Assembly (NCBI GenBank): GCA_030670425.1
Contig: DAOVBS010000033.1
Span: forward strand, 1 to 6,674
Length of the DNA: 6,674 nucleotides
Direction of reading: 5' to 3'
DNA from: Chloroflexota bacterium
Lineage (GTDB): Bacteria; Chloroflexota; Dehalococcoidia; GIF9; AB-539-J10
The position numbers were made by a program, and so were the translations under genes. The notes beneath the pieces were generated by a model, which saw only the letters and a program-made list of their open reading frames with translations, had not been told where the DNA came from and made no database searches. Every line of letters starts with the position of its first letter. Position 1 is the stretch's first letter. Below, piece by piece: positions 1-5,655 of this stretch.

Positions 1-833
1 AGAGGGGCACAGGCAAGTTGACGGTCGGGCAGAGCTATGCCGTACTTCAAGGCTGCCTGTTCCATCACCCGCAGATGGTCAGTGCAGGTCTGATGACCGA
101 AACCACGAGATCCGGTGTGGATGAGAACCAACACCTGTCCGCTTTGGCTTATCCCCATGGCACTGGCAGCGTCAGCATCGAAGATCTCCCTTACCACCTG
201 AACCTCGAGGAAATGATTCCCCGAACCCAGAGAGCCAGCCTGAGGCATACCCCTTTTTACCGCCCTGTCACTTATCTTGCCTGGATCAGCGCTCTCCATA
301 CACCCGCCCTCTTCAGTGACATCCAGGTCTTCCTCAGAGCCAAAGCCGTGCTCCACCGCCCAGCGTGCCCCCTTAACCATGATCTCGCCCATTTCTCTCT
401 GACTCACCTTTATCTTCCCTTCCGAGCCCAAACCAGATGGGACGTTGTGGAACATCTCATTGACGAGTTGCCCGATCTTGGGCCTTACTTCGCTTTCGCT
501 GAGGCCAGTCCGCAACAACCTCACCCCGCAGTTAATGTCGTAGCCCACACCACCCGGCGAGATGACTCCTTCGGTGACATCCATGGCTGCCACTCCGCCT
601 ATGGGAAAGCCATAACCCCAGTGGATATCCGGCATGGCAAAGGAGAATCTGACAATGCCAGGAAGGAAGGCCACGTTGGCAACTTGTTCCAGCGCTTGTT
701 CCTCCCGCATGGACGCCAGAGCTGCCTCGCTGGCATAGATCAAGCCGGGAACTCTCATACCAGGCTTATAGCTGACTGGTATTTCCCAGCGATAGTCGTC
801 TATCTTGTTGAGTTTCCCTTGCCACGTTGACAT
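1..833 (-). CDS. rtcB: RtcB RNA-splicing ligase (3' end of gene beyond left edge)
   Basis: RtcB joins RNA 2',3'-cyclic phosphate (or 3'-phosphate) ends to 5'-OH ends using GTP and Mn2+, in tRNA splicing or RNA repair in the cytoplasm. The reverse complement from ATG at 833 reads MSTWQGKLNKIDDYRWEIPV and stays open to base 1: 277 complete codons of a protein usually about 470-490 residues long. Visible family blocks are MPDIHWGYGFPIGG (67-80), GVGYDINCGVR (95-105), GSLGSGNHFLE (200-210) and HTGSRGFGH (239-247). By alignment to the Pyrococcus enzyme, D99, C102, H207 and H239 are metal ligands, and N206 and E210 lie in the active site. The later metal His and the guanylylated His lie beyond the window. 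The start is chosen from AGGAG at 841-845, seven bases upstream, which overlaps the archease stop codon. It is the second gene of an archease-rtcB operon. The fragment looks intact; identity is very secure. Confidence 0.96.
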   Translation of the reverse strand, partial: MSTWQGKLNKIDDYRWEIPVSYKPGMRVPGLIYASEAALASMREEQALEQVANVAFLPGIVRFSFAMPDIHWGYGFPIGGVAAMDVTEGVISPGGVGYDINCGVRLLRTGLSESEVRPKIGQLVNEMFHNVPSGLGSEGKIKVSQREMGEIMVKGARWAVEHGFGSEEDLDVTEEGGCMESADPGKISDRAVKRGMPQAGSLGSGNHFLEVQVVREIFDADAASAMGISQSGQVLVLIHTGSRGFGHQTCTDHLRVMEQAALKYGIALPDRQLACAP

Positions 834-840
834 CTCTCGG

Positions 841-845
841 CTCCT
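841..845 (-). promoter_or_regulatory. rtcB Shine-Dalgarno overlapping the archease stop codon
   Basis: On the minus strand the sequence reads TAGGAG, where TAG is the archease stop (844-846) and AGGAG (845 down to 841) is a good Shine-Dalgarno seven bases before the rtcB ATG at 833. Ribosomes terminating on archease would sit on the rtcB ribosome binding site, so translational coupling is likely (inference). Confidence 0.75.
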
Positions 846-1263
846 AGACATCGAATATTATCTGCACTTTGTAGCCATCGTCCTTGTCTATCCTCAGCAT
901 ATGATAGGTAGCCGCCTTTACTCCCATCCTCATTGTGTGCCTTTGAGGGTCAAAGGCCTCCCCGTAGCAGGCAGCGTCAAGGCAACCATCAGCCAGGCTA
1001 ATGATGTCAAAGCGCCTGAACACAGTGTGCTCGGCATCAAGAAGGTAGATGAGTTCATTAAGCCACTCTACCAGTAGACCACCCTCGTCTTGGCTGGTTA
1101 TCTTCAAATCGCGCCGGAGGTCCTCTCTGATGTCTTCAATGTCAGTGACCAAGCTAACCAATGCCAAAGCAGCATTTGAGAAGAGTTCCTTAATGTCACT
1201 CCCATAGGCAACAATGCCGACATCCGCCGTGTGGTCAATGATCTCAAAAGACTTGGCTGTCAC
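844..1263 (-). CDS. archease, RtcB activator
   Basis: Archease is a small metal-binding protein that promotes guanylylation and turnover of the RNA ligase RtcB. The 139-residue protein has normal family length. It shows the hallmark blocks HTADVGIVAYGSDIKELFSNAA (11-32, near the N-terminus), LLVEWLNELIYLLDAE (63-78), GEAFDPQRH (101-109), VKAATYHML (115-123) and a C-terminal IIFDV ending. The HTADVG and FDV segments contain the acidic residues typical of the metal site. The start is GTG at 1263. Reading upstream in frame there is no other ATG, GTG or TTG before a TAG stop, and an AGGGGA purine tract lies a few bases upstream, so GTG is well supported. An out-of-frame ATG just upstream makes the tiny ATGGGGTGA frame. 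Ten bases separate its stop from rtcB on the same strand, which supports the functional link. Confidence 0.95.
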   Translation of the reverse strand: MTAKSFEIIDHTADVGIVAYGSDIKELFSNAALALVSLVTDIEDIREDLRRDLKITSQDEGGLLVEWLNELIYLLDAEHTVFRRFDIISLADGCLDAACYGEAFDPQRHTMRMGVKAATYHMLRIDKDDGYKVQIIFDV

Positions 1264-1370
1264 CCCATCCCCTGTATAGCCGGAGCAATTCCACTCGCAG
1301 CTTACACATTGATACTATAGCATGTGCCAAACGAATCTTCTCCACCCTGACAAGCACATAAAGCTATCGG
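1264..1370. other. divergent intergenic region upstream of archease
   Basis: This stretch between the archease start and the tRNA promoter must hold the promoter of the minus-strand archease-rtcB unit. The best -10-like hexamer on the minus strand is TATAGT (complement of 1314-1319), but no good -35 lies 16-18 bases upstream of it. A second TATACA (minus strand, around 1272-1277) is so close to the GTG start that it would give a leaderless transcript. Neither is convincing, and I see no gene or repeat here. Confidence 0.3.
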
Positions 1371-1399
1371 TTGACCTACGTAGGGCTGTTTGCTAGAAT
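1371..1399 (+). promoter_or_regulatory. sigma70-type promoter of tRNA-Val
   Basis: TTGACC (1371-1376) and TAGAAT (1394-1399) are separated by exactly 17 bases, close to the TTGACA-17-TATAAT consensus. Transcription would begin around 1405-1407, a few bases before the mature tRNA 5' end at 1412, so only a very short 5' leader would need RNase P removal. The spacer contains the perfect 10-base palindrome CCTACGTAGG (1375-1384), which overlaps the last two bases of the -35 hexamer. Confidence 0.8.
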
Positions 1400-1411
1400 G
1401 ACCCTCAAGGA

Positions 1412-1485
1412 GGGCGGTTAGCTCAGTTGGTTAGAGCGTTGCGTTGACATCGCAGAGGTCACTGGTTCAAATCCAGTATCGCCCA
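1412..1485 (+). tRNA. tRNA-Val (anticodon GAC)
   Basis: A complete cloverleaf folds by eye. The acceptor stem GGGCGGT (1412-1418) pairs with ATCGCCC (1478-1484) with one G-U pair. The D stem is GCTC/GAGC (1421-1424, 1434-1437) around loop AGTTGGTTA. The anticodon stem TTGCG/CGCAG (1439-1443, 1451-1455) closes loop TTGACAT with anticodon GAC at 1446-1448. The variable loop is AGGTC. The T stem ACTGG/CCAGT (1461-1465, 1473-1477) has loop TTCAAAT. A1485 is the discriminator. GAC reads the valine codons GUC and GUU. The 3' CCA is not encoded (TTTT follows), so a CCA-adding enzyme is required. The gene has its own strong promoter just upstream. Confidence 0.96.
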
Positions 1486-1681
1486 TTTTGTGTGGCGACT
1501 AGGTTATGGTGGAGTCCGTGGACAGATAGAGCGCAGCCAGAGGTCAGTAAGCCTTGTACCTCAAAGGGGCTCGCCTTAGTTGATAACGAAAGCTTTGAGA
1601 CAGCATCAATAGCCAGATGGTGAAAGTAACCAGCCTTGTCATATCCTGAAATCCCGATCTACCGCCTTCTCTCAAGCTCAG
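1486..1681 (+). other. spacer between tRNA-Val and the thrS promoter
   Basis: No gene is supported here. A run of four T directly follows the tRNA, with no stable hairpin in front of it apart from the tRNA's own stems. A weak inverted repeat GAGGT...ACCTC (about 1540-1562) and a short TGGT...ACCA hairpin (about 1618-1632) lack T-tracts and are not convincing terminators. I looked for a T-box leader, which often precedes thrS in Firmicutes, but the conserved TGGNACCGCG antiterminator element is absent. The frame continuous with thrS is open back to a TAG at 1610-1612, yet encodes nothing resembling a TGS domain. Confidence 0.4.
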
Positions 1682-1711
1682 TTGTATGTATGGGCTTTGT
1701 CTTGTTATATT
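1682..1711 (+). promoter_or_regulatory. candidate thrS operon promoter
   Basis: TTGTAT (1682-1687) followed by TTATAT (1705-1710) at 17 bases, or TATATT (1706-1711) at 18 bases, is a plausible sigma70-type promoter. Transcription would start near 1717-1719, only about 8-10 bases before the thrS ATG and inside its Shine-Dalgarno (AGAGG, 1715-1719). The mRNA would then be nearly leaderless, or this promoter is secondary to read-through from the tRNA-Val promoter. Confidence 0.45.
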
Positions 1712-1726
1712 CATAGAGGCTTGCAG

Positions 1727-3448
1727 ATGAGCAAAGAGGAACAACTGGAGACAGTCCGCCACTCAGCCGCCCATGTCATGGCCGAAGCGGTGCAGCGCCT
1801 CTTCCCAGAAGCCAAGTTTGGCATTGGACCGGCGATTGAAAACGGTTTCTACTACGATTTCGAGCTGCCAAGACCGCTGACGCCAGAGGACTTGCCTGGA
1901 ATTGAGAGCGAGATGAGGGAGATTATCAGTGCAGACTTGCCCTTCACCAAGGAGGAACTGAGCAGAGAAGCAGCGCGAAGTCTGTTTGCATCTCAGCCCT
2001 ACAAGCTGGAACTTATTGATGAGCTCTCTGACGACGTGGTAACCATCTACAAGCAAGGACTGTTCGTAGATCTGTGTCGCGGGCCTCACGTAGCCTCCAC
2101 AGACGCGATCAAAGCCTTCAAACTCACTCACATTGCGGGAGCATACTGGCGGGGCGATGAGAAACGCCCTATGCTGCAAAGGATATATGGTGTCGCTTTC
2201 GACACCCAGACTGATTTGGATAGTCACCTGGCCTGTCTGGCTGAGGCCGCCAGGCGCGACCACAGGAAGCTGGGCAAGGAGCTCGACCTCTATAGCATTC
2301 ACGAGGAAATCGGCCCTGGCCTGATCTGCTGGCACCCCAAGGGGGCCATAATTCGCCAGATTGTCGAGGACTTCTGGAAAGCGGAGCACAGGAAACAGGG
2401 CTATGACATCGTCTACACACCCCATATTGCCAAGATCGACCTATGGAAGACCAGCGGACATTGGGACTTCTACCGGAACTACCTGTACTCCCCGATCGAA
2501 GTGGATGAACAGCAATACATACTGAAACCGATGAATTGCCTGGGGCATATTATGATATACCAGAGCCAGATACGTAGTTATCGGGATCTACCCGTCAGGT
2601 ACGCGGAATTGGGCACGGTGTACCGCTACGAACGTACTGGTGTGCTATATGGTCTGGCCAGGGTGAGAGGGTTCACGCAGGACGACGCCCATATCTTCTG
2701 TCGGTCGGACCAAATTGAGGCGGAGGTGGCCGGGGTAGTGAAGCTGGCACAGTTCATGATGGCTACCTTCGGCTTCCACGATTACGAATTGCTCTTGTCC
2801 ACGCGGCCGGAGAAGTACGCTGGCACAATGGAAATGTGGGAGCAAGCCACAGAATCCCTAAAGCACGTTCTAGATGTGCTTGATTTGCCCTACAAGATAG
2901 ACCCTGGGGAGGGAGTCTTCTACGGGCCAAAGATCGACATCAAGCTGAGAGATGCGCTGGGTCACGACTGGCAGGGACCTACCATTCAGGTAGACTTCAA
3001 CCTGCCACAGCGCTTCAATGTCAATTACGTAGGTGATGACGGACTGGAACATACGGCAACAATGATCCACCGCACTGTCTTGGGCAGCATGGAGCGCTTC
3101 CTGGCCTGTCTTATCGAACACTATGGCGGTGCCTTTCCTGTATGGTTGTCCCCAGTTCAGGCAGTGGTGGTCCCTATAGCAGACCGGCACGTCCCCTATG
3201 CGCAGCAAGTCGAGAGAGAGCTAAAGCAGGCGGGGATACGTGCTCAGGTTGATGACCGTACTGAGAGGATGAACCTGAAGATCAGGCAGGCCCAACTTGC
3301 CAAGATCCCGTATATGCTCATAGTCGGTGACAAGGAGACAGCCTCATCCAAGGTGTCAGTTCGCTTGAGAAGCGGTGAAGACCTAGGATCACAGTCACTG
3401 GCCGACGCCAAGAGCAGGATCATAACATCTGTCGAGGCCAAGGTTTGA
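1727..3448 (+). CDS. thrS: threonyl-tRNA synthetase lacking the TGS domain
   Basis: This class II synthetase charges tRNA-Thr with threonine and hydrolyses mischarged Ser-tRNA-Thr. The 573-residue protein starts at ATG 1727, seven bases after AGAGG (1715-1719). It opens directly with the editing domain (RHSAAHVMAEAVQRLFP, 11-27). Editing-site residues are H12, H16, C117 and H121 (VDLCRGPH). The catalytic core follows, with PMNCLGH (268-274), motif 2 around GTVYRYERTG (296-305), FTQDDAHIF (316-324) and motif 3 GSMERF (453-458). Zinc ligands C271, H322 and H448 have the same spacing as E. coli C334, H385 and H511. The last ~100 residues form the anticodon-binding domain. The usual ~60-residue N-terminal TGS domain is absent: upstream in-frame codons show no similarity to it, and no frameshift remnant is evident. 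It is the first gene of the operon and is followed 24 bases later by infC. Confidence 0.97.
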   Translation: MSKEEQLETVRHSAAHVMAEAVQRLFPEAKFGIGPAIENGFYYDFELPRPLTPEDLPGIESEMREIISADLPFTKEELSREAARSLFASQPYKLELIDELSDDVVTIYKQGLFVDLCRGPHVASTDAIKAFKLTHIAGAYWRGDEKRPMLQRIYGVAFDTQTDLDSHLACLAEAARRDHRKLGKELDLYSIHEEIGPGLICWHPKGAIIRQIVEDFWKAEHRKQGYDIVYTPHIAKIDLWKTSGHWDFYRNYLYSPIEVDEQQYILKPMNCLGHIMIYQSQIRSYRDLPVRYAELGTVYRYERTGVLYGLARVRGFTQDDAHIFCRSDQIEAEVAGVVKLAQFMMATFGFHDYELLLSTRPEKYAGTMEMWEQATESLKHVLDVLDLPYKIDPGEGVFYGPKIDIKLRDALGHDWQGPTIQVDFNLPQRFNVNYVGDDGLEHTATMIHRTVLGSMERFLACLIEHYGGAFPVWLSPVQAVVVPIADRHVPYAQQVERELKQAGIRAQVDDRTERMNLKIRQAQLAKIPYMLIVGDKETASSKVSVRLRSGEDLGSQSLADAKSRIITSVEAKV

Positions 3449-3456
3449 ATCTTCCT

Positions 3457-3464
3457 GAGGAGTG
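3457..3464 (+). promoter_or_regulatory. infC Shine-Dalgarno that points to an ATA start
   Basis: GAGGAGTG (3457-3464) is a strong Shine-Dalgarno between thrS and infC. From its AGGAG core (3458-3462) to ATA at 3473 is 10 bases, a normal spacing. To the first conventional start, GTG at 3485, it is 22 bases, which is too far. The site therefore favours ATA as the true initiation codon. Confidence 0.7.
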
Positions 3465-3472
3465 AAACCAGC

Positions 3473-4018
3473 ATAGATAAGCGAGTGCGAGTCAACCGGC
3501 AGATTAGAGCCAGAGAGGTTCGCGTCATAGGCGAGGGGGGAGAGCAGTTGGGGGTGTTGCCTCTTTATAAGGCTCTGGAGATCGCTGTTGAACATGATCT
3601 TGATCTGGTGGAAGTAGCATCGACAGCTTCTCCACCGGTATGCCGACTCCTTGACTATGGGAAGTACAAGTATGAGCAGACCAAGAAAGACAAAAAGACC
3701 AGAAGAGGCCAGAGGGGCTTGCTCAGGGAGGTCCGCTTCAGACCCAAGATCGAGGAGCACGACTTGCAGGCAAAGATCAGAAAGGTCAGGGAACTGCTTG
3801 AGGACGGCAGCAAAGTGATGGTGTTGGTGAGATTCAGGGGACGCGAGATCATCTATCCCGAGCTGGGCTGGAAGGTACTGCGAAGAGTAGCTGAGGCCCT
3901 GAAAGGAGAAGCCGTAGCCAGCGACCATCCCGTCAAGAATCAAAGGAACATAGCCTTGACACTCTCTCCTATCTCTACTAGAAAAACCGAGGAGGCACGA
4001 ACCGATGCCAAAGCTTAA
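3473..4018 (+). CDS. infC: translation initiation factor IF-3, probable ATA start
   Basis: IF3 binds the 30S subunit, prevents premature 50S joining and checks the start codon and initiator tRNA. From ATA 3473 the protein has 181 residues (E. coli: 180). The N-domain contains RVNRQIRAREVRVI (6-19) and SPPVCRLLDYGKYKYE (53-68). A lysine/arginine-rich linker covers about 69-80. The C-domain contains REVRFRPKI (85-93), VRFRGREI (119-126) and NQRNIALTLSP (156-166). The N-terminus IDKRVRVN lines up with the family pattern I-x-K-x-x-R-V-N, whereas starting at GTG 3485 would remove its first four residues. A rare AUU-type start is known to mediate IF3 autoregulation in other bacteria; ATA here is inferred, not proven. 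It lies 24 bases after thrS in the same frame, and its last 14 bases overlap rpmI. Confidence 0.93.
   Translation: MDKRVRVNRQIRAREVRVIGEGGEQLGVLPLYKALEIAVEHDLDLVEVASTASPPVCRLLDYGKYKYEQTKKDKKTRRGQRGLLREVRFRPKIEEHDLQAKIRKVRELLEDGSKVMVLVRFRGREIIYPELGWKVLRRVAEALKGEAVASDHPVKNQRNIALTLSPISTRKTEEARTDAKA
3989..3995 (+). promoter_or_regulatory. rpmI Shine-Dalgarno inside infC
   Basis: GAGGAGG (3989-3995) lies within the last codons of infC, nine bases before the rpmI ATG at 4005. It is a near-perfect anti-16S match, consistent with the high expression needed for a ribosomal protein. Confidence 0.8.
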
Positions 4019-4202
4019 GACTCATAAGGGAGCTAGCAGCCGCTTACATGTGACAGGCAGCGGCAAGCTTATGCGCACCAAGTGTGGTAAGAGCCACTTG
4101 AGGCGGAAGAAGCCTAGCAGAACCAAACGGCTCTACGACGACCTAATGCCAGTATCAGCTCCCGATAGAAAAAGGGCGAAGAGGCTCTTGCCGTACGGCT
4201 AG
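4005..4202 (+). CDS. rpmI: 50S ribosomal protein bL35
   Basis: This is a small, very basic protein of the large ribosomal subunit. The 65-residue product begins MPKLKTHKGASSRLHVTGSG and ends KRAKRLLPYG, which are the family's start and end blocks, and is full length. The middle KCGKSHLRRKKPSRTKR is the typical basic core. The ATG has a strong GAGGAGG ribosome site and overlaps the infC end by 14 bases, so the two are probably translationally coupled. In E. coli and Bacillus the infC-rpmI-rplT mRNA is repressed by L20. Any such site here would have to lie within infC or the 47-base rpmI-rplT gap, and I cannot identify one by eye. Confidence 0.96.
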   Translation: MPKLKTHKGASSRLHVTGSGKLMRTKCGKSHLRRKKPSRTKRLYDDLMPVSAPDRKRAKRLLPYG

Positions 4203-4249
4203 CCCAGAGAACAAGCCAATTCCCAAAACAGATCTGCGGAGGAACGACT

Positions 4250-4621
4250 GTGCCGCGAGCTAGAAGTGGAAGAATTACTCACAGGCGCCATAAGAAAGTG
4301 CTCCAGTTGACCAAGGGGCACTCCAGTGGCAGGCATGCACTGTATCGCACTGCTCACGAATCCATGCTTCATGCCCTGGATTACGCCTACTGTCACCGTC
4401 GTGAAAGAAAAGGTGACTTCAGACGGCTCTGGATTGGCCGCATTAGCGCCGCTGCAAGAAGCCAGGGGCTCTCCTATAGTCAGCTTGTATCAGGGTTGAG
4501 GAAATCGAACGTGGAAGTAAACCGCAAGATGCTGGCTGACATGGCGGTACGGGATCCCGCAGGCTTCGCAAGACTGGTGGCGTCCATTTCAGCCAATGAC
4601 AGAGATGCTAGGACAGCTTGA
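4250..4621 (+). CDS. rplT: 50S ribosomal protein bL20
   Basis: bL20 binds 23S rRNA early in large-subunit assembly and in several bacteria represses its own operon. The 123-residue product starts MPRARSGRITHRRHKKVLQL. It carries the conserved HKKVLQLTKGHSSGRH segment (14-29), the RRERKGDFRRLWIGRISAAAR helix region (50-70), and GLSYSQLVSGLRK (73-85) followed by NRKMLADMAVRDPAGF (91-106). The start codon is GTG at 4250, seven bases after GGAGG (4238-4242), and matches the conserved MPR beginning. A 47-base gap separates it from rpmI, and its 3' end overlaps pheS. Length is normal, with a slightly extended C-terminus (ANDRDARTA) coded in the overlap. Confidence 0.97.
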   Translation: MPRARSGRITHRRHKKVLQLTKGHSSGRHALYRTAHESMLHALDYAYCHRRERKGDFRRLWIGRISAAARSQGLSYSQLVSGLRKSNVEVNRKMLADMAVRDPAGFARLVASISANDRDARTA

Positions 4622-5639
4622 TGGCATCCGTCGGGCGGCCCTTGACGAGTTAGCTCAGATTGGCGAACTCGAAGGGCTTGAGTCGTGGCGCGTTCGCTAC
4701 CTGGGCAAGAAGAGCAGATTGACCGGGATTCTGCGCTCGTTGACCGACCTGCCACTGGAAGAGCGAAGACCAGTAGGGTCGCGAGCCAACCGCGTCAAGG
4801 CATCTTTACAGTCGGACTTCCTCGAAAGGAAAAGGCTCCTGGAAGAGAGACACCTGGAACTGTCTCTGGCACACAAGAGTCTGGATGTCACCCTGCCAGG
4901 TCGGCCCATACCTAGAGGGCGACTCCATCCGGTAACCCAGACACTCGAGGAGATCTGCGACATCTTCAAGAACATGGGTTTTCAGGTCCTCGAGGGACCG
5001 GAAGTGGAATGGGACTACTACAATTTCGAAGCTTTGAATATTCCCCAAGACCATCCAGCACGGGATATGTTCGCCACTCTGTGGATAGACAGCGGTAGGA
5101 GCGGCGGGGCCAGGCTCCTCCGGACGCATACCTCTCCGATGCAGATCAGAATCATGGAGACGACATGTCCGCCCATAAGAGCCATAGTACCGGGACGCAC
5201 CTACAGGTACGAGGCAACTGACGCTACTCATGAATCCATGTTCTATCAGGTTGAGGGATTCGCCGTAGACAAGGGTGTCACTCTGGCTGACTTGAAGGGA
5301 ACACTGTTCGAGTTCTGTAGTCGCCTGTTCGGGAGGGAAAGGAGGGTGCGTTTTCGCTGTGACTACTTCCCTTTCGTGGAGCCTGGGGTGGAGGTGGCTA
5401 TCGAATGTCTGTCGTGTAGCGGCGCTGGTTGCCGGCTATGCGGCCATAGCGGATGGATTGAAATCCTGGGAGCGGGGATGGTTCATCCCGACATTCTCAG
5501 ACGTGGTGACATCAACCCCGAAGTGTATACCGGTTTTGCTTTCGGTCTCGGCGTAGAGCGAATCCCCATGCTGCGCTACGGTATTGATGATATCCGCCTC
5601 TTCTACGGCAATGATCTCAGATTCCTAGAGCAGTTCTGA
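4596..5639 (+). CDS. pheS: phenylalanyl-tRNA synthetase alpha subunit
   Basis: PheS is the catalytic subunit of the alpha2-beta2 enzyme that charges tRNA-Phe. The 347-residue product has an N-terminal coiled-coil region (about 1-95, with RYLGKKSRLTGIL), then the class II core: GFQVLEGPEVEWDYYNFEALN (128-148), HPARDMF, RTHTSPMQ (176-183), motif 2 RTYRYEATDATHESMF (201-216), FPFVEPGVEV (258-267) and motif 3 GFAFGLGVERIPML (313-326). A315 occupies the alanine that shapes the Phe pocket. A four-cysteine cluster, CLSCSGAGCRLC (271-282), precedes GWIEILGAGMVHP. Similar clusters occur in Bacillus-type PheS and may bind zinc. The start is uncertain: ATG 4596 gives a 26-base overlap with rplT, while ATG 4605 (MLGQLDGIRR, closer to family N-termini) gives 17. 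Neither has a clear Shine-Dalgarno, so coupling to rplT translation is likely. Confidence 0.96.
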   Translation: MTEMLGQLDGIRRAALDELAQIGELEGLESWRVRYLGKKSRLTGILRSLTDLPLEERRPVGSRANRVKASLQSDFLERKRLLEERHLELSLAHKSLDVTLPGRPIPRGRLHPVTQTLEEICDIFKNMGFQVLEGPEVEWDYYNFEALNIPQDHPARDMFATLWIDSGRSGGARLLRTHTSPMQIRIMETTCPPIRAIVPGRTYRYEATDATHESMFYQVEGFAVDKGVTLADLKGTLFEFCSRLFGRERRVRFRCDYFPFVEPGVEVAIECLSCSGAGCRLCGHSGWIEILGAGMVHPDILRRGDINPEVYTGFAFGLGVERIPMLRYGIDDIRLFYGNDLRFLEQF

Positions 5640-5655
5640 GTACAAGAGAATCGAG

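Noticed and set aside
18..830. Long plus-strand open frame of 270 codons
   Set aside because: It is the antisense shadow of rtcB. The minus strand encodes clear RtcB motifs over the whole stretch, while the plus-strand translation shows no family features.
1540..1562. Inverted repeat GAGGT...ACCTC as a terminator after tRNA-Val
   Set aside because: Only five base pairs with a long loop and no T-tract on the plus strand; too weak to call.
1486..1726. T-box riboswitch in the thrS leader
   Set aside because: The conserved TGGNACCGCG element and a terminator with a T-run are absent, and the likely promoter is immediately next to the start codon.
1763..2425. Minus-strand open frame of 220 codons opposite thrS
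   Set aside because: It lies entirely antisense to conserved ThrRS coding sequence and its translation shows no recognisable domain or ribosome site.
3395..3943. Minus-strand open frame of 182 codons opposite infC
   Set aside because: It is a shadow of the infC and thrS 3' coding sequence, with no recognisable motifs.
4806..5231. Minus-strand open frame of 141 codons opposite pheS
   Set aside because: It is antisense to conserved PheS catalytic motifs, with no independent evidence for a gene.
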